NCBI GenBank assembly: GCA_017399485.1
Contig: JAFQCA010000007.1
Location: 1-64,000 of the forward strand
DNA length: 64,000 bases
Direction: 5' to 3'
Origin: Alistipes sp.
Lineage (GTDB): Bacteria > Bacteroidota > Bacteroidia > Bacteroidales > Rikenellaceae
Shown here in pieces: positions 25,558 through 34,063 of this stretch (position 1 is the first letter of the stretch; each line of letters opens with the position of its first letter). The notes below the pieces were generated by a model, which saw nothing but the letters and a program-made list of their open reading frames with translations, had not been told where the DNA came from and did no database searches. A program made the translations under genes and the position numbers.

Positions 25558-26613
25558 ATGAATATTCGACAGTTAATCGTGTTGTTGCTGGCTGTGACTA
25601 TCACGGCTACAGGTTTTGCGCAACCCTCTCCCAAAGATAAGGGTTATGTTGTTGTGAAGGTCAAAAATAATGGTAAGGTCGATGTGAGCGATGCTATTCA
25701 GAAGATTATCGACGAGAATCCCAACCGCACGATTTATTTCCCCGACGGCACATATCTTATTTCAAAGCCTATCTGTACCCCTGCCGACCCCAGCAAGAGC
25801 GTTGCGTTGGAGTTGTCAAACTACGCTATTATAAAGGCCACAGAGGATTGGAACAACGAGGAGGCTATGGTGCGTTTGGGCGGTAAAGACCCCTTCAATA
25901 ATATCACCACGCCGGGTAGCAATTATTACCTTGCGGGCGGCGTGATTGACGGTAGTGGCGTAGCAAAGGGTGTGTCGATTGATAGTGGCCGCGAGACTGT
26001 TATCCGCAATACATCAATTAAAGGCGTTTCGCTCGGTATTCACGTTAAGCACGGAGCCAATAGCGGCTCGTCGGATGCCGATATTCATAGCGTAAATATC
26101 GTAGGAAATTGCAAGCCCGATTGTGTAGGTGTATTGGTTGAGGGTTACGACAACACCTTCACTAATATGCGTATAGGTGGCGTTCACATTGGTTTTCTTA
26201 TTCGTTCCGAGGCTAATTCGTTGCGCAATATTCACCCACTGTATTATAGCGGCAATGAGCACTACCAGACGAGTTGCGGCTTTAAGGATGAGCGTCAGAA
26301 TAATTGGTACGACTTCTGTTATAGCGACGAGTTTGCAACGGCATTTGAAATCAATGGTGGTCGCAGTCTCTATAATAGTTGCTTTGCTTTCTGGTACTCA
26401 AATCGCGGCGAGAAACATACGCTCTTTAAGTCAAGCGGCAAGTTCAACTCCGATGTGATGAATGTCAATATTGGCTTTAACCGCAACAATGCAACTAAAG
26501 AGAATAAGGTATTGGAGGCAACGGAAGATGGTGGTACGGGTACGTTCTTCAATCTTCACGTTGGCGATGTGAGTGTTTTAACTGATAATTCACACCTTAA
26601 ATATATGCGATAG
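25558..26613 (+). CDS. Secreted right-handed beta-helix protein (pectate-lyase-like fold)
   Basis: 351 residues with a Sec signal peptide (about 1-21, ending TATGFAQ). The opening after the signal (DVSDAIQKIIDENPNRTIYFPDGTYLI) is the N-terminal cap of pectate-lyase-superfamily beta-helices. Asn/Gly-rich strand repeats follow (LAGGVIDGSG, VIRNTSIKGVSLGIHV, TNMRIGGVHIGFLI). Members include GH28-like hydrolases, epimerases and lyases. No catalytic set of a known family is obvious, so the substrate is not assigned. It stands between the blaR-like gene and truA, with its own -7 box. Confidence 0.75.
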   Translation: MNIRQLIVLLLAVTITATGFAQPSPKDKGYVVVKVKNNGKVDVSDAIQKIIDENPNRTIYFPDGTYLISKPICTPADPSKSVALELSNYAIIKATEDWNNEEAMVRLGGKDPFNNITTPGSNYYLAGGVIDGSGVAKGVSIDSGRETVIRNTSIKGVSLGIHVKHGANSGSSDADIHSVNIVGNCKPDCVGVLVEGYDNTFTNMRIGGVHIGFLIRSEANSLRNIHPLYYSGNEHYQTSCGFKDERQNNWYDFCYSDEFATAFEINGGRSLYNSCFAFWYSNRGEKHTLFKSSGKFNSDVMNVNIGFNRNNATKENKVLEATEDGGTGTFFNLHVGDVSVLTDNSHLKYMR

Positions 26614-26646
26614 TTTTTTGTAGAACAGAAAATAAGATTTACAGTA

Positions 26647-27417
26647 GTGCGTTATTTCATAACACTCTCATACGACGGTGCGGCTTACTGCGGGTGGCAG
26701 CGACAGCCCGATGCTCCTACGGTGCAACAGACTTTGGAGCAGGCGCTCTCTACCCTGCTGCGTGAGTCGATAGAGGTTGTGGGTGCGGGTCGAACCGATA
26801 CGGGCGTCAATGCCTCGTATTATGTTGCTCATTTCGATTGCGAGAAGGGTGTTGAGGATTGTGCCAAGTTGGTGTATAAACTCAATTTAATCTTGCCGCA
26901 CGATGTTGCTGTCGGGGCGGTGCGAGAGGTCAGAGAATCGGCGCACGCTCGTTTTGATGCCGTAGAGAGAGAATATACCTATTACATCTCGCAACGCAAG
27001 AATCCGTTTCGTCGTTACTCTGCGTGGCAATATTATGTGCCACTCGATGTGGAGCGTATGAACGAGGCGGCAAAGAGGTTGTTGGAGTGGGAAGATTTCA
27101 CATCGTTTGCCAAACTGAACTCTAACAATAAAACTAATATCTGTCACGTTGTAAAGGCAGAGTGGCATCGCGCTGCAGATGATGAGGATTTATTGATATT
27201 TACGATTCGCGCTGACCGTTTTCTGCGTAATATGATTCGTGCCATTGTGGGTACGCTGGTCGATGTTGGACGAGGCCGTTATACGGTTGAGGAGTTTGAG
27301 CGAATATTGCACAGTTGTGATTTGTCATTGTCGAGTTCGGGAGCGCCTGCCGTAGGACTTTTTTTGAGCGATGTTAAGTATAACGACGAGGTGTATGTCG
27401 TAGAGGAGTGTGAGTAA
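26647..27417 (+). CDS. truA: tRNA pseudouridine(38-40) synthase TruA
   Basis: 256 residues starting at GTG (26647), which gives the expected opening MRYFITLSYDGAAYCGWQRQ. The catalytic aspartate is D51 in GAGRTDTGVNA. Other family motifs are FDAVEREYTYYI and FLRNMIRAIVGTLVDVGRG. It makes pseudouridine at positions 38-40 of the anticodon arm. It lies 33 bases downstream of the beta-helix gene, with no promoter of its own seen. Confidence 0.94.
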   Translation: MRYFITLSYDGAAYCGWQRQPDAPTVQQTLEQALSTLLRESIEVVGAGRTDTGVNASYYVAHFDCEKGVEDCAKLVYKLNLILPHDVAVGAVREVRESAHARFDAVEREYTYYISQRKNPFRRYSAWQYYVPLDVERMNEAAKRLLEWEDFTSFAKLNSNNKTNICHVVKAEWHRAADDEDLLIFTIRADRFLRNMIRAIVGTLVDVGRGRYTVEEFERILHSCDLSLSSSGAPAVGLFLSDVKYNDEVYVVEECE

Positions 27418-27494
27418 TCAACGATTGTATTACTATCGAGAGAGAAGAGACAGAAAATAAATAAAACTTATTGTTAAACTTAAATAAAAGGAGT

Positions 27495-27683
27495 ATGTTA
27501 GTAACTTTAATTTGTTATGCCATTCAGATTATTTTGGCGATAACTGTATTCAAGAGAAAAGACCTTGATATGGTGGGAAAACTAATCGCGATTTTAATTA
27601 TTATTTTACCACCTTATATGTTGGGTGCGGCATTCTATTATTTCTATGCTAGTGACAAACTGCCACAGTGGTTGAAGAAATAA
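27495..27683 (+). CDS. Small two-helix membrane protein
   Basis: 62 residues from ATG 27495 (an upstream TTG would add eight). AAGGAG ends one base before the ATG, unusually close. Two hydrophobic segments are visible (about 3-17 and 29-49: IAILIIILPPYMLGAAFYYFY), joined by a short polar loop with KRKDLDMVGK. The layout resembles a PLDc_N-type two-helix domain, but the match is weak. Convergent with lpdA across a shared terminator. Confidence 0.55.
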   Translation: MLVTLICYAIQIILAITVFKRKDLDMVGKLIAILIIILPPYMLGAAFYYFYASDKLPQWLKK

Positions 27684-27695
27684 TGATGAAAATGT

Positions 27696-27738
27696 AAAAA
27701 AAAGAGCGTGCCTAACTTAAAATAGACACGCTCTTTTT
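27696..27738. terminator. Bidirectional terminator
   Basis: AAAAGAGCGTG (27700-27710) pairs with CACGCTCTTTT (27727-27737), with A and T tracts on the two sides, between convergent genes. Confidence 0.85.
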
Positions 27739-27754
27739 GGGTATGGTACTTAGA

Positions 27755-29128
27755 TTACAGATGTATCGCAGCATCCATAGCGGCCTCGGCGGCCTCCATC
27801 AAGCCCTCATACATCGTCGGGTGAGAATGTATTGTGCGGGCCAAAGTGTGAGCCGTAATACCCAAGCGCTTTGCCAAAGTAGGCTCGCCCAACATCTCTG
27901 TTACGTTTGCACCTACCAAGTGCGCACCGATGATGCGCTCCTCGCTATCGAAAATAAGTTTTACAAATCCGTCGCGGTCACCAGCAGCCGTCGCCTTGCC
28001 TGATGCGGTGAATGGGAAGCGGCCAACCTTGTAGTCGATACCCTTCTCGCGTGCGCGTTGCTCGGTAATACCCACCGATGCAACCTCAGGCGAAGTGAAT
28101 ACGCACGAAGGCACAGTCGAGTAATCAACGGCATCGGGTGTGAGCCCGCAGATATGCTCTACGCAGTGGATAGCCTCTGCCGATGCAACGTGTGCCAGAG
28201 CAGGTGTCGGGATGATATCGCCAATGGCATATACGCCCTCTACGGATGTCTGATAATGCTCGTCAACGATAATCTTATCGCGCTCAATAACGATTCCCAA
28301 CTCCTCCAGACCGATATTTTCGATATTGGATTTGATGCCGACAGCCGACAGTACAACATCTGCTGTCAGGCTCTCTGCACCCTTCTTTCCTTCGATATCA
28401 ACTATGCAACTGTCGCCCTCTACCCTAACTTCTTTTACCGTCGTTGAGGTCATCACCGTAGCGCGCAGTTTGCGGAATGTACGCTCCATAGTCTTGGCAA
28501 CCTCCTCATCCTCCAGCGGCATCAACTGCGGCAGATACTCTATGATGGTAACCTTCACGCCCAACGAAGCGTAAAGATAGGCAAATTCGCTACCGATGGC
28601 GCCCGAACCTACCACTATCATAGATTGTGGCAATGAAGGTAATGTGAGGGCCTCCTTTGATGTTATTATGCGCTCGCCATCAACAGGGATGAAAGGCATC
28701 GTGCGGGGACGTGCTCCCGTAGAGAGGATGATTGCATCAGCCTCGTATATCGTGCCATCCACCTCGACCTTGCCCTTGTCAGCCACGCGACCAAAGCCGT
28801 TTATAACATCAATATTATTTTTCTTCATCAAGAATGCCACACCCTTACTCATCGTATCGGCTACGGTACGTGAGCGAGCGACTATCTTTTCCCAATCGGG
28901 CTTTACCTCGCCCTCGATTGCAATGCCGTAGTGTGCCGAATTTTTGCAATAGGTATATACCTGTGCACTCTTTAGCAGGGCTTTGGTTGGTATGCAGCCC
29001 CAATTAAGGCATACGCCACCCAATTCGGCCTTCTCTACGATGGCAACCTTTTTGCCCAACTGTGACGCGCGGATAGCGGCTACATAACCTCCCGGTCCGC
29101 TACCTATAACTATAATATCATATTTCAT
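27755..29128 (-). CDS. lpdA: Dihydrolipoyl dehydrogenase
   Basis: 457 residues. The FAD-binding motif is GSGPGG (9-14). The redox-active disulfide is C40/C45 in GGVCLNWGCIPTKALL. The NAD-binding motif is VGSGAIGSEFAYLY, and the C-terminal dimer interface has HSHPTMYEGLMEAA with the catalytic His-Glu pair. It is the E3 component of 2-oxoacid dehydrogenases or the glycine cleavage system. No E1, E2 or gcv genes are next to it, so the partner complex cannot be told from context. The GH10 gene is 12 bases upstream on the same strand. Confidence 0.94.
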   Translation of the reverse strand: MKYDIIVIGSGPGGYVAAIRASQLGKKVAIVEKAELGGVCLNWGCIPTKALLKSAQVYTYCKNSAHYGIAIEGEVKPDWEKIVARSRTVADTMSKGVAFLMKKNNIDVINGFGRVADKGKVEVDGTIYEADAIILSTGARPRTMPFIPVDGERIITSKEALTLPSLPQSMIVVGSGAIGSEFAYLYASLGVKVTIIEYLPQLMPLEDEEVAKTMERTFRKLRATVMTSTTVKEVRVEGDSCIVDIEGKKGAESLTADVVLSAVGIKSNIENIGLEELGIVIERDKIIVDEHYQTSVEGVYAIGDIIPTPALAHVASAEAIHCVEHICGLTPDAVDYSTVPSCVFTSPEVASVGITEQRAREKGIDYKVGRFPFTASGKATAAGDRDGFVKLIFDSEERIIGAHLVGANVTEMLGEPTLAKRLGITAHTLARTIHSHPTMYEGLMEAAEAAMDAAIHL

Positions 29129-29140
29129 ATCAAAACGTTT

Positions 29141-30685
29141 TTATTCCAAATAGTATTCCATTGTTTGCTCGTTGCCCTTTTTGTCGGTCCAAGTGATGCG
29201 GTAGTTGCCCTTGAAGCCCCTGAATGCAACTCTACCCTGCTTGTCTGCTTTGGTAGTGATGTTGGTCTTCCACTCGTTGTTAATCAGATTGTTGAGGGCG
29301 TGATATACAGGTTTTGGTTGCATATCTCGAGTATAGATTCCCGATGTTGCAGGCTCATTCTTAAGACCGCAGTTGTCAATTACGTTCCACCACGTTATAC
29401 CCATCATATACTCCATACTGAACCATAGTCTGTAAAGATTCTGCGCTATGATGGCTTGAATCATAAATCCCTTTTCATCTGTGCTGGGGGCTGCAATGGT
29501 AATCTCGCTCAAGTGCAACGGAATCTTCAAATCCTTGAGGCTCTCGATGTAACCTCTCACCTGTTTGGGCGTTTGCAACTCTTTGCCTTCGGCAATGTCA
29601 ATGCATTGTTTGGGGTTGAATAGATGCATCTGCATACCCATAATGTCGATTTTGCATCCTCGTTTTATCAAGCGCTCTACCTGCTCCTTGTAGGCGGGAG
29701 TGAGGTGGTAATCGTTGATGTTGAGTTTCACCTCTGCAGGGAAGTATTTCTCGGCACTCTTTAACGCAGTGTAGTCGTGGTCACCAGGCATAAGACCATA
29801 GCGAGTTTTGCTCACGGTGTGGTTGTCAATCAGTGCGCCGTTTTGATAATCTACAGCACTCTCGTTTACCACATCCCAACTCTCAATTTGGCCTTTATAG
29901 TGGTTAGCAATAAGTTCTATGCGCTTATCGTAAGTGTAACGAAGCGTGTCGATGTAATGCTCAAATACCTTTGCAACCTCATCGTGCGACATCTTCTTGT
30001 ACTCCTCCGATTTCGCATCTTCATCATTGAATCTTCCGGGCTCATTTGGGAAGAAACGATTGTAAGCCTCCCGTTCTGCTGGAGTCATCATATCGAGCAC
30101 CCAGTCGGGCTGATGCCATCTGCGGTTACCCCACACCAGAACGTGGCCGTGCGCACGAATCCCCTTTTCTTTGCAGAACTCTACGAGTTGGTCAGTCGAA
30201 GGGCGTCTCCAATGCGGCTGGTCGTAAGGGTTGGGGCAGTTGTTCCAGAACTCCTCACTATCCCAATACTCCGTAGCAAAACGCACACGTCCAGGCTCGG
30301 TCTCAAACTTACGCCAATAGAACGCTATTGTGCCCGAATTGAAGAGCGTGCCGTACAACTCCTTGTAGCGCTCGTTGTACTCTGTCTTGCCTAATTGATT
30401 GTAATTAAACAGATGCGCACCAAACTTGAATTCGTGCGACAACTGCTCAATCTTGACCTCCGAGTTCTTGGCAATGTTTTCCAGTATAACCTCGCCGTCA
30501 GCCTTGCGGAATCGCTCAATATCCTGCTCTATGCGCTTTAGTTCCTCATCATTCCACTTGGCCCAATAAGCCTCGCTCATATAACCTTTGGTGTCCTCCT
30601 TTTGAGAATGAGGTATTGAGGTCTGCGCATTGGATAGTTGCGAAATGGTTACAGCACAAAGTGCTAGCAAAACATATCTCTTCAT
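29141..30685 (-). CDS. Glycoside hydrolase family 10 protein (endo-xylanase-like)
   Basis: 514 residues from ATG 30685. The frame extends to 30766, but the added 27 residues are not signal-like, whereas MKRYVLLALCAVTISQLSNA is a good Sec signal. The GH10 barrel shows HGHVLVWGNRRWHQPDW (179-195), the acid/base E275 in WDVVNESAVDY and the nucleophile E394 in LHLSEITI. The C-terminal ~70 residues form a small beta-rich extension. Xylan is the usual GH10 substrate. Its place 29 bases downstream of a muropeptide-type dipeptidase gene is unexpected. Confidence 0.88.
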   Translation of the reverse strand: MKRYVLLALCAVTISQLSNAQTSIPHSQKEDTKGYMSEAYWAKWNDEELKRIEQDIERFRKADGEVILENIAKNSEVKIEQLSHEFKFGAHLFNYNQLGKTEYNERYKELYGTLFNSGTIAFYWRKFETEPGRVRFATEYWDSEEFWNNCPNPYDQPHWRRPSTDQLVEFCKEKGIRAHGHVLVWGNRRWHQPDWVLDMMTPAEREAYNRFFPNEPGRFNDEDAKSEEYKKMSHDEVAKVFEHYIDTLRYTYDKRIELIANHYKGQIESWDVVNESAVDYQNGALIDNHTVSKTRYGLMPGDHDYTALKSAEKYFPAEVKLNINDYHLTPAYKEQVERLIKRGCKIDIMGMQMHLFNPKQCIDIAEGKELQTPKQVRGYIESLKDLKIPLHLSEITIAAPSTDEKGFMIQAIIAQNLYRLWFSMEYMMGITWWNVIDNCGLKNEPATSGIYTRDMQPKPVYHALNNLINNEWKTNITTKADKQGRVAFRGFKGNYRITWTDKKGNEQTMEYYLE

Positions 30686-30714
30686 ATCGTATCGGTTGTA
30701 AGGGTTAAATGAAA

Positions 30715-32379
30715 TTACTTCTGCTCCAGAATCTTGCCGTTGTCGGCTGCTACGGCTCTCTTCCACTTTTCGTTGTAGCCGGGGAACTGAATCTTGTCGG
30801 GAATCTGCTTGCCGTTTCCGTTATCTACGAAGTGCGTAGCATCGCCACCCTCGCCGATTACATATTTCAGTACGTCGTAGTTTTCGCTCTTAACATTACC
30901 ATCAACATACTTTATGAGCAGATACTTGTCCAAGCGACTCCAATTTTCGAACATCTCGTTGGCGGTGTTTACGCTGAAAAGGGTGTAATACTTCTTCTGT
31001 TTTGCCTGTGAGAATCCCGATGCTGTTCTGTCGGTAAGTTCTACGGCCTCAAGCATAGAGTTCTCCCAGAAGTCGATAACCTTGCGTATGTCGGCTGAAA
31101 TCATATCGTAACGCATATATGCGAAGTTGGTAACGCGGTTGAATAACCAGAATGCCGATGTCGGTGTGTACTCCAACATTGAGCCGTTGTCCTCAGCCAA
31201 GCACTCGGCCACCTCAGTTGAGTTGCAATAGATGGGTGTAAGACACGATGTTGCGGCATCATCGACACCAAACCACAGGATGCCTGTCTTCTCAGGGCGA
31301 GCCTGACCAACCATCCAGAATCCTGTCTGCTGTGTAGCCGTAGCGCGCTCGTTTACGTATGTCTTCTCATCAACCTTCCACGACATAGGACGCCAACGGT
31401 AAGGCAATGCGTGGCCTCCTGCGCCGAGGTCAGTGGTCATATCCATAGGTGTACCTTCGTAGTGGTCGCGCATAGCGTCAAATACCTGCTTTGGTGAAAT
31501 CTTCTTCGAAGGCTTTACCCACAAAGGCATACGATTGTTTGCGTTGTGGCCCATTGCATAATCTACATATTTGTCCATATCGTCGGCAAACGTGCGGAAG
31601 AAAGCCCATACACGAGCCTCGCAAGCACGCATTGCGCTGAAATCAAGCGGAGCATAAGCATCACAGAATGAGAACTCCTCGTCCTTGCCTGAGAAGTAAC
31701 CCTTCTCGCGTGCAAACGAAATAACATCGGGGGCATACATACAATTTTCGGGGTCGTTGAGTGGGAATGTAGTGATACGGGCCTGATTTGCGTGAGCCGC
31801 AATATATCCGTCGGGAATACGACGTGCTACCCAAACAATACCTTTGTTACCCGGACCTTTACCAATCAACTCCATAATCCAAGCTTCCTCTTGGTCGGCA
31901 ATCGAGAAACTCTCGCCTTCAGAGTAATATCCGTAGGTGTTGGCCAACTCCACGATGGTGTTGATGGCCTCGCGAGCCGTCTTTGCGCGTTGCAAGGTGA
32001 TGTAGATAAGTGAGCCGTAGTCGATTAATCCTTCAGGGTTGTGCAACTCGGCGCGGCCTCCGTAAGTAGTCTCGGTAATAATCAGCGAGTGTTCGTTCAT
32101 ATTGCTCAATGTAGAGTATGTCTGACTCACTTGAGGTATATCGCCAAGATATTTGCCGGTATCCCACTCATAGACGGGCATCATTGTGCCGGCCTTGTAT
32201 TTTGCTGCGCGATTTTGATATAATTCACCATAGAGTTGGTGTGAATCAGCAGCGTAAGTAACCAATATAGAGCCGTCGGTTGAGGCCCCGCGTGTGATAA
32301 TAAAGTTTGTGCAGGCGCGAGAGGGTGACCAAACCAAGCCCATTGCTGCGGCCATTACAATGAATAAAAATCTTTTCAT
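30715..32379 (-). CDS. C69-family dipeptidase
   Basis: 554 residues. The signal peptide ends just before Cys23 (SRACTNFIITRGAS), which after processing becomes the N-terminal nucleophile of this Ntn-hydrolase family (C69/U34, PepD-like). Further family motifs are DGSILVTYAADSH and EGESFSIADQEEAWIMELIG. It would be periplasmic or surface-exposed and hydrolyse dipeptides, possibly those released from muropeptides. It lies 14 bases downstream of murQ, in line with the symporter-kinase-MurQ genes. Confidence 0.88.
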   Translation of the reverse strand: MKRFLFIVMAAAMGLVWSPSRACTNFIITRGASTDGSILVTYAADSHQLYGELYQNRAAKYKAGTMMPVYEWDTGKYLGDIPQVSQTYSTLSNMNEHSLIITETTYGGRAELHNPEGLIDYGSLIYITLQRAKTAREAINTIVELANTYGYYSEGESFSIADQEEAWIMELIGKGPGNKGIVWVARRIPDGYIAAHANQARITTFPLNDPENCMYAPDVISFAREKGYFSGKDEEFSFCDAYAPLDFSAMRACEARVWAFFRTFADDMDKYVDYAMGHNANNRMPLWVKPSKKISPKQVFDAMRDHYEGTPMDMTTDLGAGGHALPYRWRPMSWKVDEKTYVNERATATQQTGFWMVGQARPEKTGILWFGVDDAATSCLTPIYCNSTEVAECLAEDNGSMLEYTPTSAFWLFNRVTNFAYMRYDMISADIRKVIDFWENSMLEAVELTDRTASGFSQAKQKKYYTLFSVNTANEMFENWSRLDKYLLIKYVDGNVKSENYDVLKYVIGEGGDATHFVDNGNGKQIPDKIQFPGYNEKWKRAVAADNGKILEQK

Positions 32380-32393
32380 ATTCGTAAAATGTC

Positions 32394-33209
32394 TTATTTG
32401 TTTTCAAAATTCTTTATCGCCTCAGCAACGGAGCCGTGCAGAAGTAGCAGTTGTTGTGCTTGGTCGTAAGGTATACCTAACTCATCGACAATCATACGTG
32501 TGCCTCGGTCTACCAATTTGGCATTCGATAACTGCATATTAACCATACGGTTACCCTTGACTCTGCCCAAGCCAATCATTGCTCCCGTACTAATCATATT
32601 GAGCGTCATCTTCTGTGCTGTGCCGGCCTTCATTCTTGAACTGCCCGTCACGAACTCAGGGCCTACGATAACCTCGATGGCAATCTCGGCAGCCTCAGCC
32701 ATAGGTGACGAGGGGTTGCACGAGATAGATGCCGTAAGCAATCCTTGCTTGCGGGCCTCTTTCAGCGCTGCCACAACGTAAGGAGTTGTACCTGATGCCG
32801 CTACACCGACCAATGTGTCGGTAGAGTTGATGTTGTGCATCATCAAATCTTTCCAACCCTGCTCAGTGTCATCTTCAGCGCCTTCGACGGGGTTGCGCAA
32901 AGCCGTTTCACCTCCTGCGATAACACCGATAACGGTTGTGGGTGGCATTCCGAATGTGGGAGGTATCTCCGAAGCATCCAACACACCCAAACGACCACTT
33001 GTGCCCGCTCCGATGTAGAACAAACGACCTCCTCGGCGCATACGCTCCGTAAGACGTTCTACGAGTTCTGTGATTTGAGGCAATGCCTTGCCTACAGCCT
33101 CAGCGACTTTTCTATCCTCTGTGTTGATTGATTGTACGATTTCGGCAACACTCATCTTGTCGAGGTTGTCATAGAGCGATGTGCGCTCGGTTATTTTCTC
33201 AAATGTCAT
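32394..33209 (-). CDS. murQ: N-acetylmuramic acid 6-phosphate etherase
   Basis: 271 residues, somewhat shorter than the ~300 of E. coli MurQ, mostly at the C-terminus. The SIS fold shows FYIGAGTSGRLGVLDASEIPPTFG and GVAASGTTPYVVAAL; the glutamate in DASE is a conserved catalytic-site residue. It removes the lactyl ether from MurNAc 6-phosphate, giving GlcNAc 6-phosphate and lactate. Its ATG overlaps the stop of the upstream kinase gene by four bases (ATGA), so the two are translationally coupled. Confidence 0.94.
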   Translation of the reverse strand: MTFEKITERTSLYDNLDKMSVAEIVQSINTEDRKVAEAVGKALPQITELVERLTERMRRGGRLFYIGAGTSGRLGVLDASEIPPTFGMPPTTVIGVIAGGETALRNPVEGAEDDTEQGWKDLMMHNINSTDTLVGVAASGTTPYVVAALKEARKQGLLTASISCNPSSPMAEAAEIAIEVIVGPEFVTGSSRMKAGTAQKMTLNMISTGAMIGLGRVKGNRMVNMQLSNAKLVDRGTRMIVDELGIPYDQAQQLLLLHGSVAEAIKNFENK

Positions 33210-34063
33210 AGTGTCGTGTGATATTTTACCATTCCACCTATTGGTGAACGCTCGATTTTACCTAATGTTAATGAATGACGGCTCAATGCCTCGGTTAATT
33301 CTTGCTCAAAGACGGCTGCTATGCTGCCGACGAAATTTATCGGCATCTGCTCGACGTTGGGGTATTGTAATAGGTTGCGTTCGATAAAATTATCGAATGC
33401 GCGGTCTATACAACTGCGTATCTCTGCCCTATCGCGATGACGTGCCATAAATGGAACAAACGAAGCAAGATAACGATTGGCATTGGGCTTGCGATAAACC
33501 GATTCAATGATTTGAGCATAAGATGTCTGACACTCGTCATACATTAAATCGACAATTTCCTTAGGCATTAGACCTTTCAGGGCGTCACTCACAAATGTTT
33601 TACCCAGATTGGCTCCACCGCCCTCATCTCCCAGTATGTAACCAAGTGGCGGAACATTCTTTGTGAGTTGTTCTCCGTCGTAGAATGCCGAGTTGGAGCC
33701 TGTACCGAGAATACAAACAATACCTTTGTCGTGTCCGCACAAAGCGTGTGCAGCACCCAGCATATCGGTGGCAACTACTACGGTTTTAGCCTCCGAGAAT
33801 ATATCCTGCAATGTGCGTTGTAACTCCAAGGTGGCAGGAGCATTGGCAATACATCCTGCGCCATAGAAATGTACCTCCTCGACCTGAGACGACTGAATAT
33901 GTGGCAATAGCCCCTCTGCGATAATCTCCTTTACCTGCTCTGGCGAACAAGTTACAGGGTTAATGCCACGAGTCTCGATTATCTTTGGATTGTCGCTTGC
34001 GCCTTCGCCCTCGACCAATGCCCAATGGCATTTTGTAGAGCCTGAATCTGCTGTAAGTATCAT
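33206..34063 (-). CDS. BadF/BadG-type aminosugar kinase (MurK-like)
   Basis: 285 residues of the ASKHA kinase fold. Phosphate 1 loop: LTADSGSTKCHWALVEG at the N-terminus. Adenosine-side motifs: CILGTGSNSAFYDG and YILGDEGGGANLGK. The family includes eukaryotic GlcNAc kinase and bacterial MurNAc kinases. Wedged between the symporter (one-base overlap, TAATG) and murQ (four-base overlap), it most probably phosphorylates MurNAc at C6, as MurK does in the Tannerella forsythia murTKQ operon. The substrate is inferred from context. Confidence 0.85.
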   Translation of the reverse strand: MILTADSGSTKCHWALVEGEGASDNPKIIETRGINPVTCSPEQVKEIIAEGLLPHIQSSQVEEVHFYGAGCIANAPATLELQRTLQDIFSEAKTVVVATDMLGAAHALCGHDKGIVCILGTGSNSAFYDGEQLTKNVPPLGYILGDEGGGANLGKTFVSDALKGLMPKEIVDLMYDECQTSYAQIIESVYRKPNANRYLASFVPFMARHRDRAEIRSCIDRAFDNFIERNLLQYPNVEQMPINFVGSIAAVFEQELTEALSRHSLTLGKIERSPIGGMVKYHTTL